A DNA stretch of 64,000 nucleotides from Dacryopinax spathularia (GCA_037974965.1 JBBPFI010000007.1:310001-374000), one strand, 5' to 3'. Counted from the stretch's first letter, positions 50,959-60,238 are shown. The notes: generated by a model not told the origin, from the sequence alone. A program made the numbers and translations.

Positions 50959-53864
50959 TTACGAATCTATGCTACATACTTCAGCTACGGAATCCACAGA
51001 AATACGTCGTGGTCGCGGTCGCAGAGCCGTCCGAGCAGCCCGAGCCTCAGCGTCCCGATCCAGCGGCAGCGAGCAAGCGTGGGCATACATCCACTTCCTG
51101 AACCGCTTGACTTGGGCCGGCTGGAGGGAGGACGCGTCCTTGCCCTTCAGGATAGCCAGCGCGTGCAGAATCACCCAGGCACCGCAGTCGATGCTGTTGC
51201 CCTGATGCACAACCTGGTCAACCGTCAGCGACACGCATACAACAGAGCAGGTCAACTTGCCTGAACGCGAGACACTTCCCAGCCAGCAAAATCAGTCTCC
51301 CACGCTAAGCCATGTTCTATTTTGGCCACGGTCTGAGCCGCGCGTATGATACGAATAACCTGCTGTGCACTATGTCAATCCTAGACAAGGTAGGGAATGC
51401 TCAGCACATACCCACGCCACCTCAGGCCAGTTTCCCCACATCAACGAATCGTACACCCAAATCGTCTTGTGCAGGAAATTCACACGAACCAAGGTGAAGT
51501 GTTGGTCGGACAACACAGGGAACAGCATGTGGCCATGTTCCCAGCACGCCACGGATCGCCTTGCCTCTTCCCACTCCACGTCGCCAGAGGGGAAACAATT
51601 GTTAGCGAAGAAGCTGTTGCGGTACCATGTCTTGAATTCCTTGTGGGCAGAGGGTCGATAGGCCCATTCGTCGATGACTGGCTTCGGGACTGGCTTCGGG
51701 AACATTGTGTAAGCCCTGGTCAGCATCACGATGGCTACCGGGGCTTGAGGCACAACGGGTTCTTCGGCGGGCCAGCCAGCGCAGCTCAACTGCAAGATGT
51801 CATCCACTACGAAGTTGGAGAGCATCTTGTCAGTGTGGAAGAGGCGGACGATAGTCCCTCCCGGGACGGACACAACCCCCCGAATGCCTCGGAACAGCCG
51901 GTCAATGCTGGAGCCATTTTGGCGACAGTGCTTAATCGAGGGAGGGGACCAGTCATCATAACGAGAGGGCGGCTGACCAGTGGGTGAGCAACAGCAAGGA
52001 TCACACTAGAGGGCTAGCTTACCACAATAATATCGACGTTGGCAACCTTGCAACCCATCTGCATGAGTCGCGTCGCAAATGGATGCAGTTGAACGACTCG
52101 CAGGGACGGCGGTGGGTGAAAGACCGCGTCGTCTAACGCGAACTTGGCCAGGGAGGGGTCGGCGACGACAGGATCGTCCATAGGGTCGTATGCGCCCCGA
52201 TCCTGGCGGATGACTTCACCCACCGAAGGAAGGCTGTCCACGCTTGCCTGCCGTTGGAAGGGAGCGGCCGGATGGGACGCAACTACAGGCGACCCTGGTG
52301 AAGCAGCGGTGGCCGGGCTGAACGGCGTGAGAGGAGGGTGGGTGTACACATCCTCCTCCACGATCATCACCTCATCCTCATCCTCTGAGGGTAATCCCTC
52401 GGCAGTGTCATCCTGGGGTGGTTGTCCCTCTGGGGTCCACCGCCCTGCCGGAGTGGAGGATGAGTCCCCTCGGCGACTGGGCGAACCGGAAGCTATGACG
52501 GGTTCCCTCGGCGTACAAAGCACCCTGGCCGGCTCAGGACAGGCCTCCTCGGGGACCTGCGGGGGAGACAGTGGAGGATGGGAGGGCCGCGGGGAATAGC
52601 GCGGTGAGCGCGGCGTGTCCTCACGACGATCACCTTGCCGTAGGTCACGTCGAGGGGCTCCGTGGGATGAGCCATGACGCGATCGGCTGAGTCGCGACGA
52701 GCGGCGGTCACCATCATAGCCATAGCTGGGCGCGGAGGTCGCATAACTGCGACTGAATTGGCTGCTGGTCGGGCTGGACGATCGGCGACTCCTGTAACGA
52801 CGACTTACAGGAGACGGGCTACGATAACGACCCGGACGAGGGGACCAGTGTTGGGCGCGCCGGAGGTAAGGTGAGGGGGATCGGCGTCGCGTGGAGACGG
52901 GTGGTGGAGTCCGCCTCCCACGGTCAGGGAAGGCACGGGGTCGGGCAGCAGCATACTCTCGAGGTTGGACGGGAGGTGACCTTTCTCGTCGAACATGCGC
53001 TGACCCTGATGGGGCGGAGGGTGCGGGTGCAGCGGCAGGCGCGGGGACTGGGGCAAGGGCCGCGGCTCCCATCTCCATCATGCGCTCGGGGAGGAGATGG
53101 ACGACAGTGGGGTACCGAGCAAAGCAGGCGGCCCAGCCGGGTGCTATGGTCCAGGCAGCAGCGGGGCGCCCAACGAGCCATTCCACTATTCCCGAGGGAA
53201 TGAATGGAGGCCACACGAAGTTGGGCAGTTCATGCCGTGATGACGCTGAGAGGGTGATGAAGCAGCCGTCACCAGCATCCCAATCGTCGGGGTGCGGGAA
53301 AAAGCGCCATAGGGACATCTGCAAACCGTCCTCCCAGTTACGCACCACCTGCCGGCGCTCGTGGGTGAGCCAATTGAGCGAGGGATGGAGGGCGATGGTG
53401 CGGGTGCACTCAGCAAAGGCTTGTTGGTACTTTGTGAGTTCCTGCAACGCGAACTCCCGACGCGCTAGGTGCAGCCCGAGCTGTTCCATGGCTCTTGGCC
53501 GGTCCGACATCGCCGGGTCGCCCGTAATGAAGGAAAGACCTATAAAACATGATGAGTGGCCAATCGTACAAGCACGGGTCAGAGATCGCTCACCATCTTG
53601 AAACAGCTTTTCCCGGCAATACAGTTGCCAGCAGATGAGCACCTCCTGCCTCTCGTAGCAGGTGAGTGTGCGGTCCAGGATGTCGTTATAAAATTGCTGG
53701 CGGCGATGGCGACGATCAGTCGAGCGGCTCTTCTCCCCGAGGTGCGCGGGCACCCAAATCGGCGACAGTCCGACCTCGAGCAGTCGGCTCGGAAGGTCTT
53801 TCGACAGGGGGAACTGCTTGTTACCGGCGAGGTTGATGCCTGGAGCAATGCGAGCCTCAGGCAT
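50959..53864 (-). CDS. Ulp1-type (C48) cysteine protease with long Arg/Ser/Pro-rich middle
   Basis: Five exons, about 880 residues. The N-terminal 250 residues (from MPEARIAPGINLAGNKQFPL) are helical and unrecognised. The next 330 are Arg/Ser/Pro-rich (RRRSPSPYLRRAQHWSPRPG) followed by an acidic stretch. The C-terminal 250 residues are a C48 peptidase: FVVDDILQLSC, the catalytic His in QHFTLVRVNF, the Asp in WVYDSL, and QGNSIDCGAWVILHALA with the oxyanion Gln and nucleophile Cys. All catalytic residues are present. The intron before VVHQGN uses a GC donor (GCAAGT). C48 proteases cleave SUMO-like proteins and occur in several eukaryotic DNA transposons, including Zisupton/KDZ relatives. The frame is open 27 codons further 5', but that part includes a palindromic repeat, so the later Met was chosen. 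Confidence 0.82.
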
Positions 53865-53884
53865 GACGATGTGGACGGGGTGGG

Positions 53885-54332
53885 GCGCAAGTACCGAGAG
53901 CGGTGGCTTGCGCAGATGGAGAGGGGTGGGAGGAGATGAGCACAAGTACCGAGCACGGTGGCTTGCGCAGAAGGAAGGGGAGTCAAACGGATGGATGGGT
54001 CCAAGTACCGAGAGCGGTGGCTTGTCCCTGCCTAACGTGTAGGCGCGATTGGAGGTAAGGTTGCGGCACCGTGAGCGGTAACCGTAACGTCGCTAGGAGC
54101 AGGAGGAGGAGGAGACAAGTACCGAGCGCGGTGACTTGTTCCTAGGAGGGATGAATCAAGTACCGAGCACGGTGACTTGTCTGGCCAGAAGGGGGAGGAG
54201 CAAGTACCGAGTACGGTGACTTGTTTGTCGCAGTAAGCCCGCTTGTGGGCTCTCGAGACGGAGAGGTGGAGCTTCAGCGCCGACTTGTGCGCAAGTCGAT
54301 TCCTACACCTGCTGTACCTTGGACAAAGGTAC
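53885..54332. repeat. Palindrome-array module I (upstream of the Ulp1 gene)
   Basis: Seven interrupted palindromes start at 53885, 53943, 54002, 54060, 54116, 54157 and 54201, spaced 41-59 bp. The core is TACCG-N4-CGGTG. Arms are usually CAAG/CTTG, but GCGCAAG/CTTGCGC at 53885 and GTTGCGG/CCGTAAC at 54060. After the array come a GCCC/GGGC hairpin (54237-54250) and CGACTTG-TGCG-CAAGTCG (54281-54298). The module closes with the 19-bp palindrome GTACCTTGGACAAAGGTAC (54314-54332). Bases 54002-54332 form a direct repeat, roughly 85-90% alike by eye, of module II. The first palindrome lies 20 bp from the Ulp1 start codon. Confidence 0.9.
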
Positions 54333-54787
54333 TTGCAAGGCGAGGAGGGGAGGGAAGGTTATATGGTCCGGCAGAGGTGGTGAGAGGAGGAGGAGGAGGG
54401 GCTGGGGCTGGTAGACGAGGAGGAGGTGGTCGAGGAGGTGATGGTGGTGAGGTGGTGGTGGGAGGTCGACGACGAGAGGCAAGAAGACGACGAGGAGGCA
54501 GAGTAGTTTGCTTCCGCTTGTTTAGGGTCTCATCGGGACTATTCAAATCACGTGCTTCATCGACAGGGTCCATTCCAGCCGGCGCATAATGTAGTATTTA
54601 ATTATAATTAAATTACCATTGTAATTGTATTATAATCATGCATCTGTTGGTGCAGGGATGGGGTGTGGGGGGGGGAAACAGGCCAGGGTTATTTACCAAT
54701 TTGACGATGCACATGCACGGCGCAAGATGGACATATGCTCCATTATCTCATGTACTGACTACAGGTTCAGTGCGGTATGTATTTGGC
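54333..54787. other. Spacer with AT-rich palindrome
   Basis: Contains a purine-rich stretch (GGAGGAGG/GGTGGTGG types, 54340-54480) and the perfect 18-bp palindrome ATTTAATTATAATTAAAT at 54596-54613 inside a short AT-rich island. The JmjC-like gene ends at 54788. No gene. Confidence 0.5.
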
Positions 54788-56385
54788 CTAATCGTCCTCG
54801 GGCAATCCACCGATGCTCTTCAAGACAAGCTGGACCTTCTGCTTCAAGTCCTGCATCGTCTTCTTTTGCTCCCTGGTCAGCCCAACCGCGTCCTCCAGCC
54901 AAAGCCCGATGTCGTTTTTGAGGATGCTCGTCTCCAGCTGCGCGGTCGTCCGGACGGGCTGCCTTTGCACACGTGTGATGCCTTCTTCAAGCAGCACCAC
55001 AGCGCGGTCAAAGTCTGGCTTCAAGACAGCCTTCAGGCCGGTGTGGATGGAGAGACTGAATGTCAGCACCATGTGCCAATCGTCGGGTCCAATGACAAGC
55101 GCAGGACAGTCACTCGTGCGCACGAGCACGTACTCCAGCTCCTGAAGCTCCTTGATGACGTTCGCGTGCCACAGATGCGCGCGAGCTTCCTTGTCGTCCG
55201 GTAAGAGGTGGGCGCGGTTGTGGGCGTTGTCCGGCGCAAAGATCCACAGCTTGTAGGGGCCAACACCTGGCATATCGGCATGGACGGTGGCAAACCGACT
55301 CCCATAGCCATCGCGGTGCCAGCCGCTGACGGTCCCACCGGGGCACACGATGGTGTTACCGTACAGCTCGTTCTTCTTGCCTCTCTTCCATTCACGCGGT
55401 CGCCGAAATTGGCATTGGAGCATGCCTGCATCCGACGGAGGGATCTCGAATGCGGCGACCTGCGGAATGGGTGAGCCTCCCTGACGGCCCATCCCGTGGA
55501 TGATCAAGCTCTGGAGTATCTCGGGGACCGAAAGGCCGTATTGTTCGCCCGTCTCCGGTTCATTGACGGCCAGCTCGCCTGTGGGGCCCATCTCCATGAG
55601 ATCGGCGACGACCAGCGCCAATCCCGGTTGTCCTGGGGACTTGCTGGCAAGGAAGTCACCAACCGGGTTCGTCGTCTTCGGCTTGATCTCGCCCGGATAC
55701 GCCATTAGGGCCTGGAGGATCGCATTGCCTTGATGGGCGCTGGTCCCCTCATCGCCGAACTTCTGCCTCCACTGGCGCGCCAGCTCCACAAGCCAGCCGT
55801 TGCCCATGGCACGCGCATATTCTTCAACCCCGCCCCGCTCACCGGACGGGGTCACCTCGAGGCCAGCGCTCTGTGTCGTGGGCCGGGTGCCATTGCCTGC
55901 TACAGGATCAGCATAGGCCCATGGCTGAGCGATCAGCTGGGCGCACCTTGAGCGCTCCTCTTCGGCCTCGACCCGGCTCCCACATCGTCATCCTCCGCCC
56001 TTTCCATCTTCCTTTTCCTCTCCTGCGCCTTATGGAAGGCGGCACTGGTGATCCACCGAAACCGGTCGTTGGTCGCCAAAATGCGCAGGTCGCGAGATGG
56101 GTGCTTCTCCCTGCTGGTCCCATGCCAGATCCCTGCAGACTTCCGCCAGCCATCACGGTCTTTGATCCACAGGTCGGGATGGCGATAACTGAAGCAGAGA
56201 TCGCCCTCCTCCCCCATTCCCCGAGGAGGGCTATTGCCGACCGGCCTGTTGTCCTTGGGCGTGTACACTCTGTACGAGTAGTCGCTTTGGAGCCAAACAA
56301 CTTCCATGTGGACTGGGAAATCCTCAAGTGAGCTTCTGCACGTAATGACTTCTCTCAAACATAACTTACATTGCGTGCTTCCCAT
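54788..56385 (-). CDS. JmjC-like 2-oxoglutarate/Fe(II) dioxygenase
   Basis: Three exons, about 500 residues. Start MGSTQ; a short intron leads to FHMEVVWLQSDYSYRVYTPK and a first domain with IWHGTSREKHPSRDLRILAT. After a second intron (GTGCGC donor, TGTAG acceptor) the catalytic part follows. It has the metal line TVSGWHRDGYGSRFATVHAD, giving His-x-Asp, then PYKLWIFAPDN with a Lys like that which binds 2-oxoglutarate in JmjC proteins. The distal metal His is in VIGPDDWHMVLTFSLSIHTG. This order fits a cupin/JmjC dioxygenase acting on protein or nucleic acid. Dioxygenase genes of the TET/JBP type are known to travel with KDZ transposons in basidiomycetes; this one looks JmjC rather than TET/JBP. 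The C-terminus is helical (QKKTMQDLKQKVQLVLKSIG). Confidence 0.72.
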
Positions 56386-56510
56386 CTTCTCGAACCACAA
56401 TGTTGATCCTGGGAGATGGTGGTAGCGGAGAGGAAGACGCGTCAAGCATGCACCCTGACCAAGGACCCTATGTCAGGACGTTGTCAGCATGGAGTCAGTC
56501 AGCTGGACCC

Positions 56511-56572
56511 TTTGTCAGGTTTATGTCAGGTTTGTGTCAGTTTTGTGTCAGTTTTGTGTCAGGTTTGTGTCA
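56511..56572. repeat. 11-bp minisatellite TTTGTGTCAGK
   Basis: Nearly six copies of TTTGTGTCAGG/T in tandem (the first copy is one base short), about 125 bp upstream of the JmjC-like start codon. Scattered GTCAG words continue to the left as far as 56473. Confidence 0.85.
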
Positions 56573-56601
56573 TGACGGAGTCAGTCCTCTGCTGAGTCCC
56601 A

Positions 56602-56623
56602 CCTCACCTAAACCTAGGTGAGG
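56602..56623. repeat. Perfect inverted repeat, 9-bp arms
   Basis: CCTCACCTA, a 4-base AACC loop, then TAGGTGAGG. It is in the spacer between the JmjC-like gene and the small membrane-protein gene. It could be a transcription terminator hairpin or a protein site. Confidence 0.75.
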
Positions 56624-56789
56624 ATCATCTTCCCTTGACAACAGACTACTCCTGCTAAGCAGCATTAGTGCCATCGCCAGGAGATATTGAGAGTGTAACC
56701 TCACAGACAGCCGTGCATGGAGACAGGGAAAGTAAGACCCAATGTATACCAAGGAGAAACCTCAGTTACAATAGAAATTGAGTGTAAAA

Positions 56790-57221
56790 TTAGACCACCC
56801 TCTCCCCCTCCCGCTCCCCAGCCCTCACACCAGCCGCCTCCCGCAACTCTCTCCACTTTTGCTGGATGGCAATCAGGCGCTCCAGCACGTTCTCCAGTGC
56901 GAGCAGACCGACTCCGATGATGGCGATTATCTCGTTGGCCTGGCCTATGAGTGACTTCAGGCGATCGAACGAAGGGGTCATCCCCCAGATGAGCTGCTAT
57001 AAGGTGAGGAAGGCAGTAGAAAATGCGGACAGACTCACCTTGATCAAGGCCCAAGTACCCTGGAACCCGCTGGCGAACGTGCCCCAGATCTGCATGGTGG
57101 TGGCGGGCGTGCTGGAGGAGAGAGGGAGGCCGAGCGAGGGATAAGTGCGAATGCTCGGGACGGGTAGCAGACCCAATCGGTCTCGAAGTGTAATGCAACG
57201 GTTTGCTAAGACTGCTGCCAT
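56790..57221 (-). CDS. Small hypothetical membrane protein
   Basis: Two exons, about 129 residues. Exon 1 (57039-57221) encodes MAAVLANRCITLRDRLGLLP and ends FQGTWALIK. A 42-nt intron (GTGAGT donor, CTTATAG acceptor) joins it in phase to QLIWGMTPSFDRLKSLIGQA. The second exon then has a hydrophobic helix, EIIAIIGVGLLALENVLERL, and ends in a charged tail (REAAGVRAGEREGERVV). No family recognised. It lies between the JmjC-like gene and COX18 on the same strand. The short length makes it a tentative gene, supported by the clean splice and the single helix. Confidence 0.5.
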
Positions 57222-57631
57222 GCCCGCTAATGCCGTCGCCGCTGTTGTTGTCGCTCGTTCCGTAGAGGTTGGAAAGTCGTAGATGGGACCACCGTTCGCA
57301 TGGGCAGGCTAGGAGTATGAAAGCAAATTTCAATGTAATTTATCGCACGGTCTAGAGTACGGCAACAGAACAATGAACACCTTGACGAATTAGCGTTCTG
57401 GGACCTGTTCGAAGCTTTTATCAGCGGCTGTAATATACAGAAACGGAAAAATGACGGTCATATTAGATCAAGTAAATGACGCATGGAAAACCGTATAATG
57501 CGGTTCTCTCGCCAACCACGAATAAATCATATATGAAGTCCGCGCAACGAAGAACGTACCACCAACCTTTGGCCCGTCGCAACTGCCCCCCGAGCAGACT
57601 GCGAGTATATCGATCGGGTTTGCCTGCACGG
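57222..57631. other. Spacer between small gene and COX18 3' end
   Basis: 410 bp. AT-rich around 57330-57480. No gene or repeat of the module type. Confidence 0.4.
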
Positions 57632-58849
57632 CTACCGGTCTCCAGTTGTTTTACCTTGCACAGGCGGAGCATCTCTTTGCGTTTGTGATGAACCACGCGC
57701 AGCGCTCCCAGCGTTTAGCCCGGCGGCTCGCTGAAGCTCACGCCGGATAGGATAAAGACTTGCCGTTGGGACCACCGGTCGCATCTGCTGCTGTCTCTCA
57801 TTTGCGTTCTTGCCCTCGTTCTTCAGCTCCACTGCTTTGCGCCGATCAATGGTCGCAAATGTCAGACGTTCGATGAATGTGTAGGACGCAGATGTGAGCC
57901 AATACAACACCACAGCCTGGCCCAGTTTTAGCCGTTGTCTGCGCATTCTGTAATCGCACACGTACGCCAGGCATGTTCAACGCTATCGGAATTGTGGCAA
58001 TAGCAAGACACCGGAGGGAGAACTCCAGCACAGATCGTCGCTTAGCCCAGAGGAGCGATAACAGAGATCCTGACTGACCAGCGTTGGTCGAGTTTCGCGG
58101 GTCTTGCCTATTAATCTCAATATTTGCCATAGTCATCAAACCAACGGCGATGGGCATGAGACCGGAGCTATCGGTACTGGCCAGGCTTCCGAGCGTGAGG
58201 AAGGTCTCTGTTGCGATAGGGCTTGACGGCGTTGCTGCTGCTCGAAGCATTAAGGATGCGGTGACGAATAGCGGGACGTTGGCCATCGCCGGTAGTATGG
58301 TGGTTAGCCATGGATAGGCTTGGTGCTTCGCGGCTATCTCCCTATATTTTGCTCGTATCTGGGGCTATCTCAGTTGCGCTGTACTTCATACGAGTCTGAT
58401 CGTGTCACGTACTTCTTTTAGGAGTTCCCGGTTGCCATCTTCCCTGCTTTTCTCCCCTCTGGCGACCGCTTTCATGAAATTTTCCCTCAGCAGCAAGGCT
58501 TCCTTCGAGAACTCCGGCTGAACAAGCTCTTGCAATCTTCGTGACCTCCGCCGCGCCTTGTCGTACTCGTCAATGGGTTGATAAGAGCCCATAGCTGCAA
58601 ACGTACCCAGATCGCGAAGGGAAGCGTGACGGTAGTCCTTGCAAGGAGAGTGCCGACGATGATGGTGGTGGCATACGGGGGCCAACCCTCCGGGATTGGC
58701 AGGGCGTTGGCTACATGCACAAATCCATCCGCAAGAGGCTGGATAATCGGTGGGATACTGTCGAAAAAGTGCCTTCGAGGCGTCGCTGGGCGGTGGGGTC
58801 GGCTGAGGGTCAGAGCCGCTCGAGTTGCTCGTCGAGTGAGGATGAACAT
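57632..58849 (-). CDS. COX18: Mitochondrial inner-membrane insertase Cox18 (Oxa1/YidC family)
   Basis: Oxa1/YidC-family protein that moves the Cox2 C-terminus across the inner membrane during cytochrome oxidase assembly. Four exons, about 355 residues. The presequence is MFILTRRATRAALTLSRPHR and on to RRHFFDSIPPIIQPLADGF. Core lines: WPPYATTIIVGTLLARTTVT, YDKARRRSRRLQELV, RAKYREIAAKHQAYPWLTTI, LPAMANVPLFVTASLMLRAA, SGLMPIAVGLMTMANIEINR and GAVVLYWLTSASYTFIERL. The gene looks intact. It is a host housekeeping gene lying inside the accessory region. A palindrome array begins only 62 bp upstream of its start codon, so its native promoter has been displaced, or the array is its promoter. Confidence 0.9.
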
Positions 58850-58910
58850 TGCGGCCCACGGCCCGGATTGCGTCCTGCTGGTGGTAGCCGAAGACGAGGA
58901 AAAACGGGCA

Positions 58911-59281
58911 CAAGTACCGAGAGCGGTGGCTTGTCCCTGCCTAAGGTGTAGGCGCGATTGGGGGTAAGGTTGCGGCACCGTGAGCGGTAACCGTAACATC
59001 GCTAGAAGCGAGAGGAGGGGGAGACAAGTACCGAGCGCGGTGACTTGTTCCTAGGAGGGATTAATCCAAGTACCGAGCACGGTGACTTGGCTGGCCAGGA
59101 GGGGGGTGGGAAGCAAGTACCGAGTACGGTGACTTGTTTGTCGAAGTTAAGCCCGCTTGTGGGCCCTCGAGACGAAGAGGTGGAGCTTGAGCGCCGACTT
59201 GCGCGCAGCGAATCCTCTAGTAATCAAGGCACCGCGATCGGCCACCTTGCTTATCACCTGCCGTACCTTGGACAAAGGTAC
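58911..59281. repeat. Palindrome-array module II (upstream of COX18)
   Basis: Six palindromes start at 58911, 58969, 59025, 59066, 59114 and 59225 with the same core and spacing as module I (mostly 41-58 bp). The copy at 59066 has CCAAG/CTTGG arms, and that at 59225 has CAAGG/CCTTG around CACCG-CGAT-CGG. A GCGCCGACTTG box (near 59190-59201) and the 19-bp palindrome GTACCTTGGACAAAGGTAC (59263-59281) follow. It is in the same orientation as module I and co-linear with it. Confidence 0.9.
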
Positions 59282-59544
59282 CTGCAGGAGGAGGAGGAAG
59301 GGAGGGGGCGACGGCGAGCAGGGTGTGATAGACGTTGAGGAGGAGCAGCTTGAGTGAGTGGACCCTGATGCCTCAGCGGCATACAGGCAAAGTCACGTGA
59401 AACATGCGGATGCAAACGGAATCAAATCTCCTTGAAGGAGGCGCTCCTCGTCGTCTTTTCGTTCAAGCTCATCGTCTCCTCCCCCCATCCGCCGTCGTCC
59501 TGACCCCCCCGTCCCCGTCCCCGCCCCCCAACCTCCCCTCACAA
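59282..59544. other. Centre between inverted modules II and III
   Basis: 263 bp between the two outward 19-bp palindromes. Contains purine-rich then pyrimidine-rich stretches and no gene. If the modules are element ends, the junction of two elements lies here. Confidence 0.45.
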
Positions 59545-59980
59545 GTACCTTTGCCCAAGGTACGGTGAGGGCGCGAGAGGTGGCCGTTCCCGGCGCTTCG
59601 AGCGATTGAGAATTCGACGCGCAAGTCGGCGCTCAAGTGACATTCCCTCTCCTCTGAACCACCCGCCGTCACCAGGCCGCCGGAGACCAAGCTTCAGTCA
59701 CCGTGCACGGTACTGACTCAAGACCAACCCCCATAGGCCCTACGAGCAAGCCACCGTTCTCGGTACTTGCTCGTTTGACCCCCTTTCATCGCCGGACAAG
59801 CCACCGCTCTCGGTACTTGCACCTGGCCCGATATCTTTCTCTGGCGAGTGGCCACCGTCCACGGTACCACTGAGCCACATTCCACCCTTCCGAGCCGACG
59901 TGGAAGCCACCGTACTCGGTACTTGCACGCCGTTCGCCGTCATCCTCCAGCGAGTGGCCACCGTCCACGGTACCACTCGC
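59545..59980. repeat. Palindrome-array module III (upstream of the 635-residue gene), inverted
   Basis: Reads in the opposite direction to modules I and II. It starts with GTACCTTTGCCCAAGGTAC (59545-59563), then the CAAGTCGGCGC box (59622-59635). Six palindromes follow at 59694, 59742, 59797, 59847, 59903 and 59950. Arms vary but stay complementary: TCAGT/ACTGA, ACGAGCAAG/CTTGCTCGT, CAAG/CTTG, AGTGG/CCACT, AAG/CTT and GCGAGTGG/CCACTCGC. The core is CACCG-N4-CGGTA, the reverse complement of that in modules I and II. Confidence 0.9.
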
Positions 59981-60238
59981 CTCGAATACCCTGCCGGTCT
60001 TAACGTTTGGGTTGGGGCCGATCTCCACCCTTCCTCCCTTCCCACAACCACACCACTGTCTCTGGCACCTCGCCGCGATGCCCTTCGCATCAGCCCTCAC
60101 TGGACTGCGCCTGCCGGCCAAACGGGACCGTCAAAGCACAGACAGACTAGCCGTCCGTCGACCCGAAGAGTGGGAGCAGGGTGAGCCGCTTACCCTCCTG
60201 TATGACCTGTACTGAGCTAGGCCGCAGAATACCTACAG

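Noticed and set aside
56701-57333. 210-codon frame beginning MKFAFILLACPCERWSHLRL
   Set aside because: Low-complexity His/Arg-rich translation in a frame competing with the spliced small-membrane-protein model, which has better splice and helix support.
53885-59980. CRISPR-like appearance of evenly spaced palindromic repeats
   Set aside because: The genome is eukaryotic, the repeats vary in their arms, the spacers are partly conserved between modules, and there are no cas genes.
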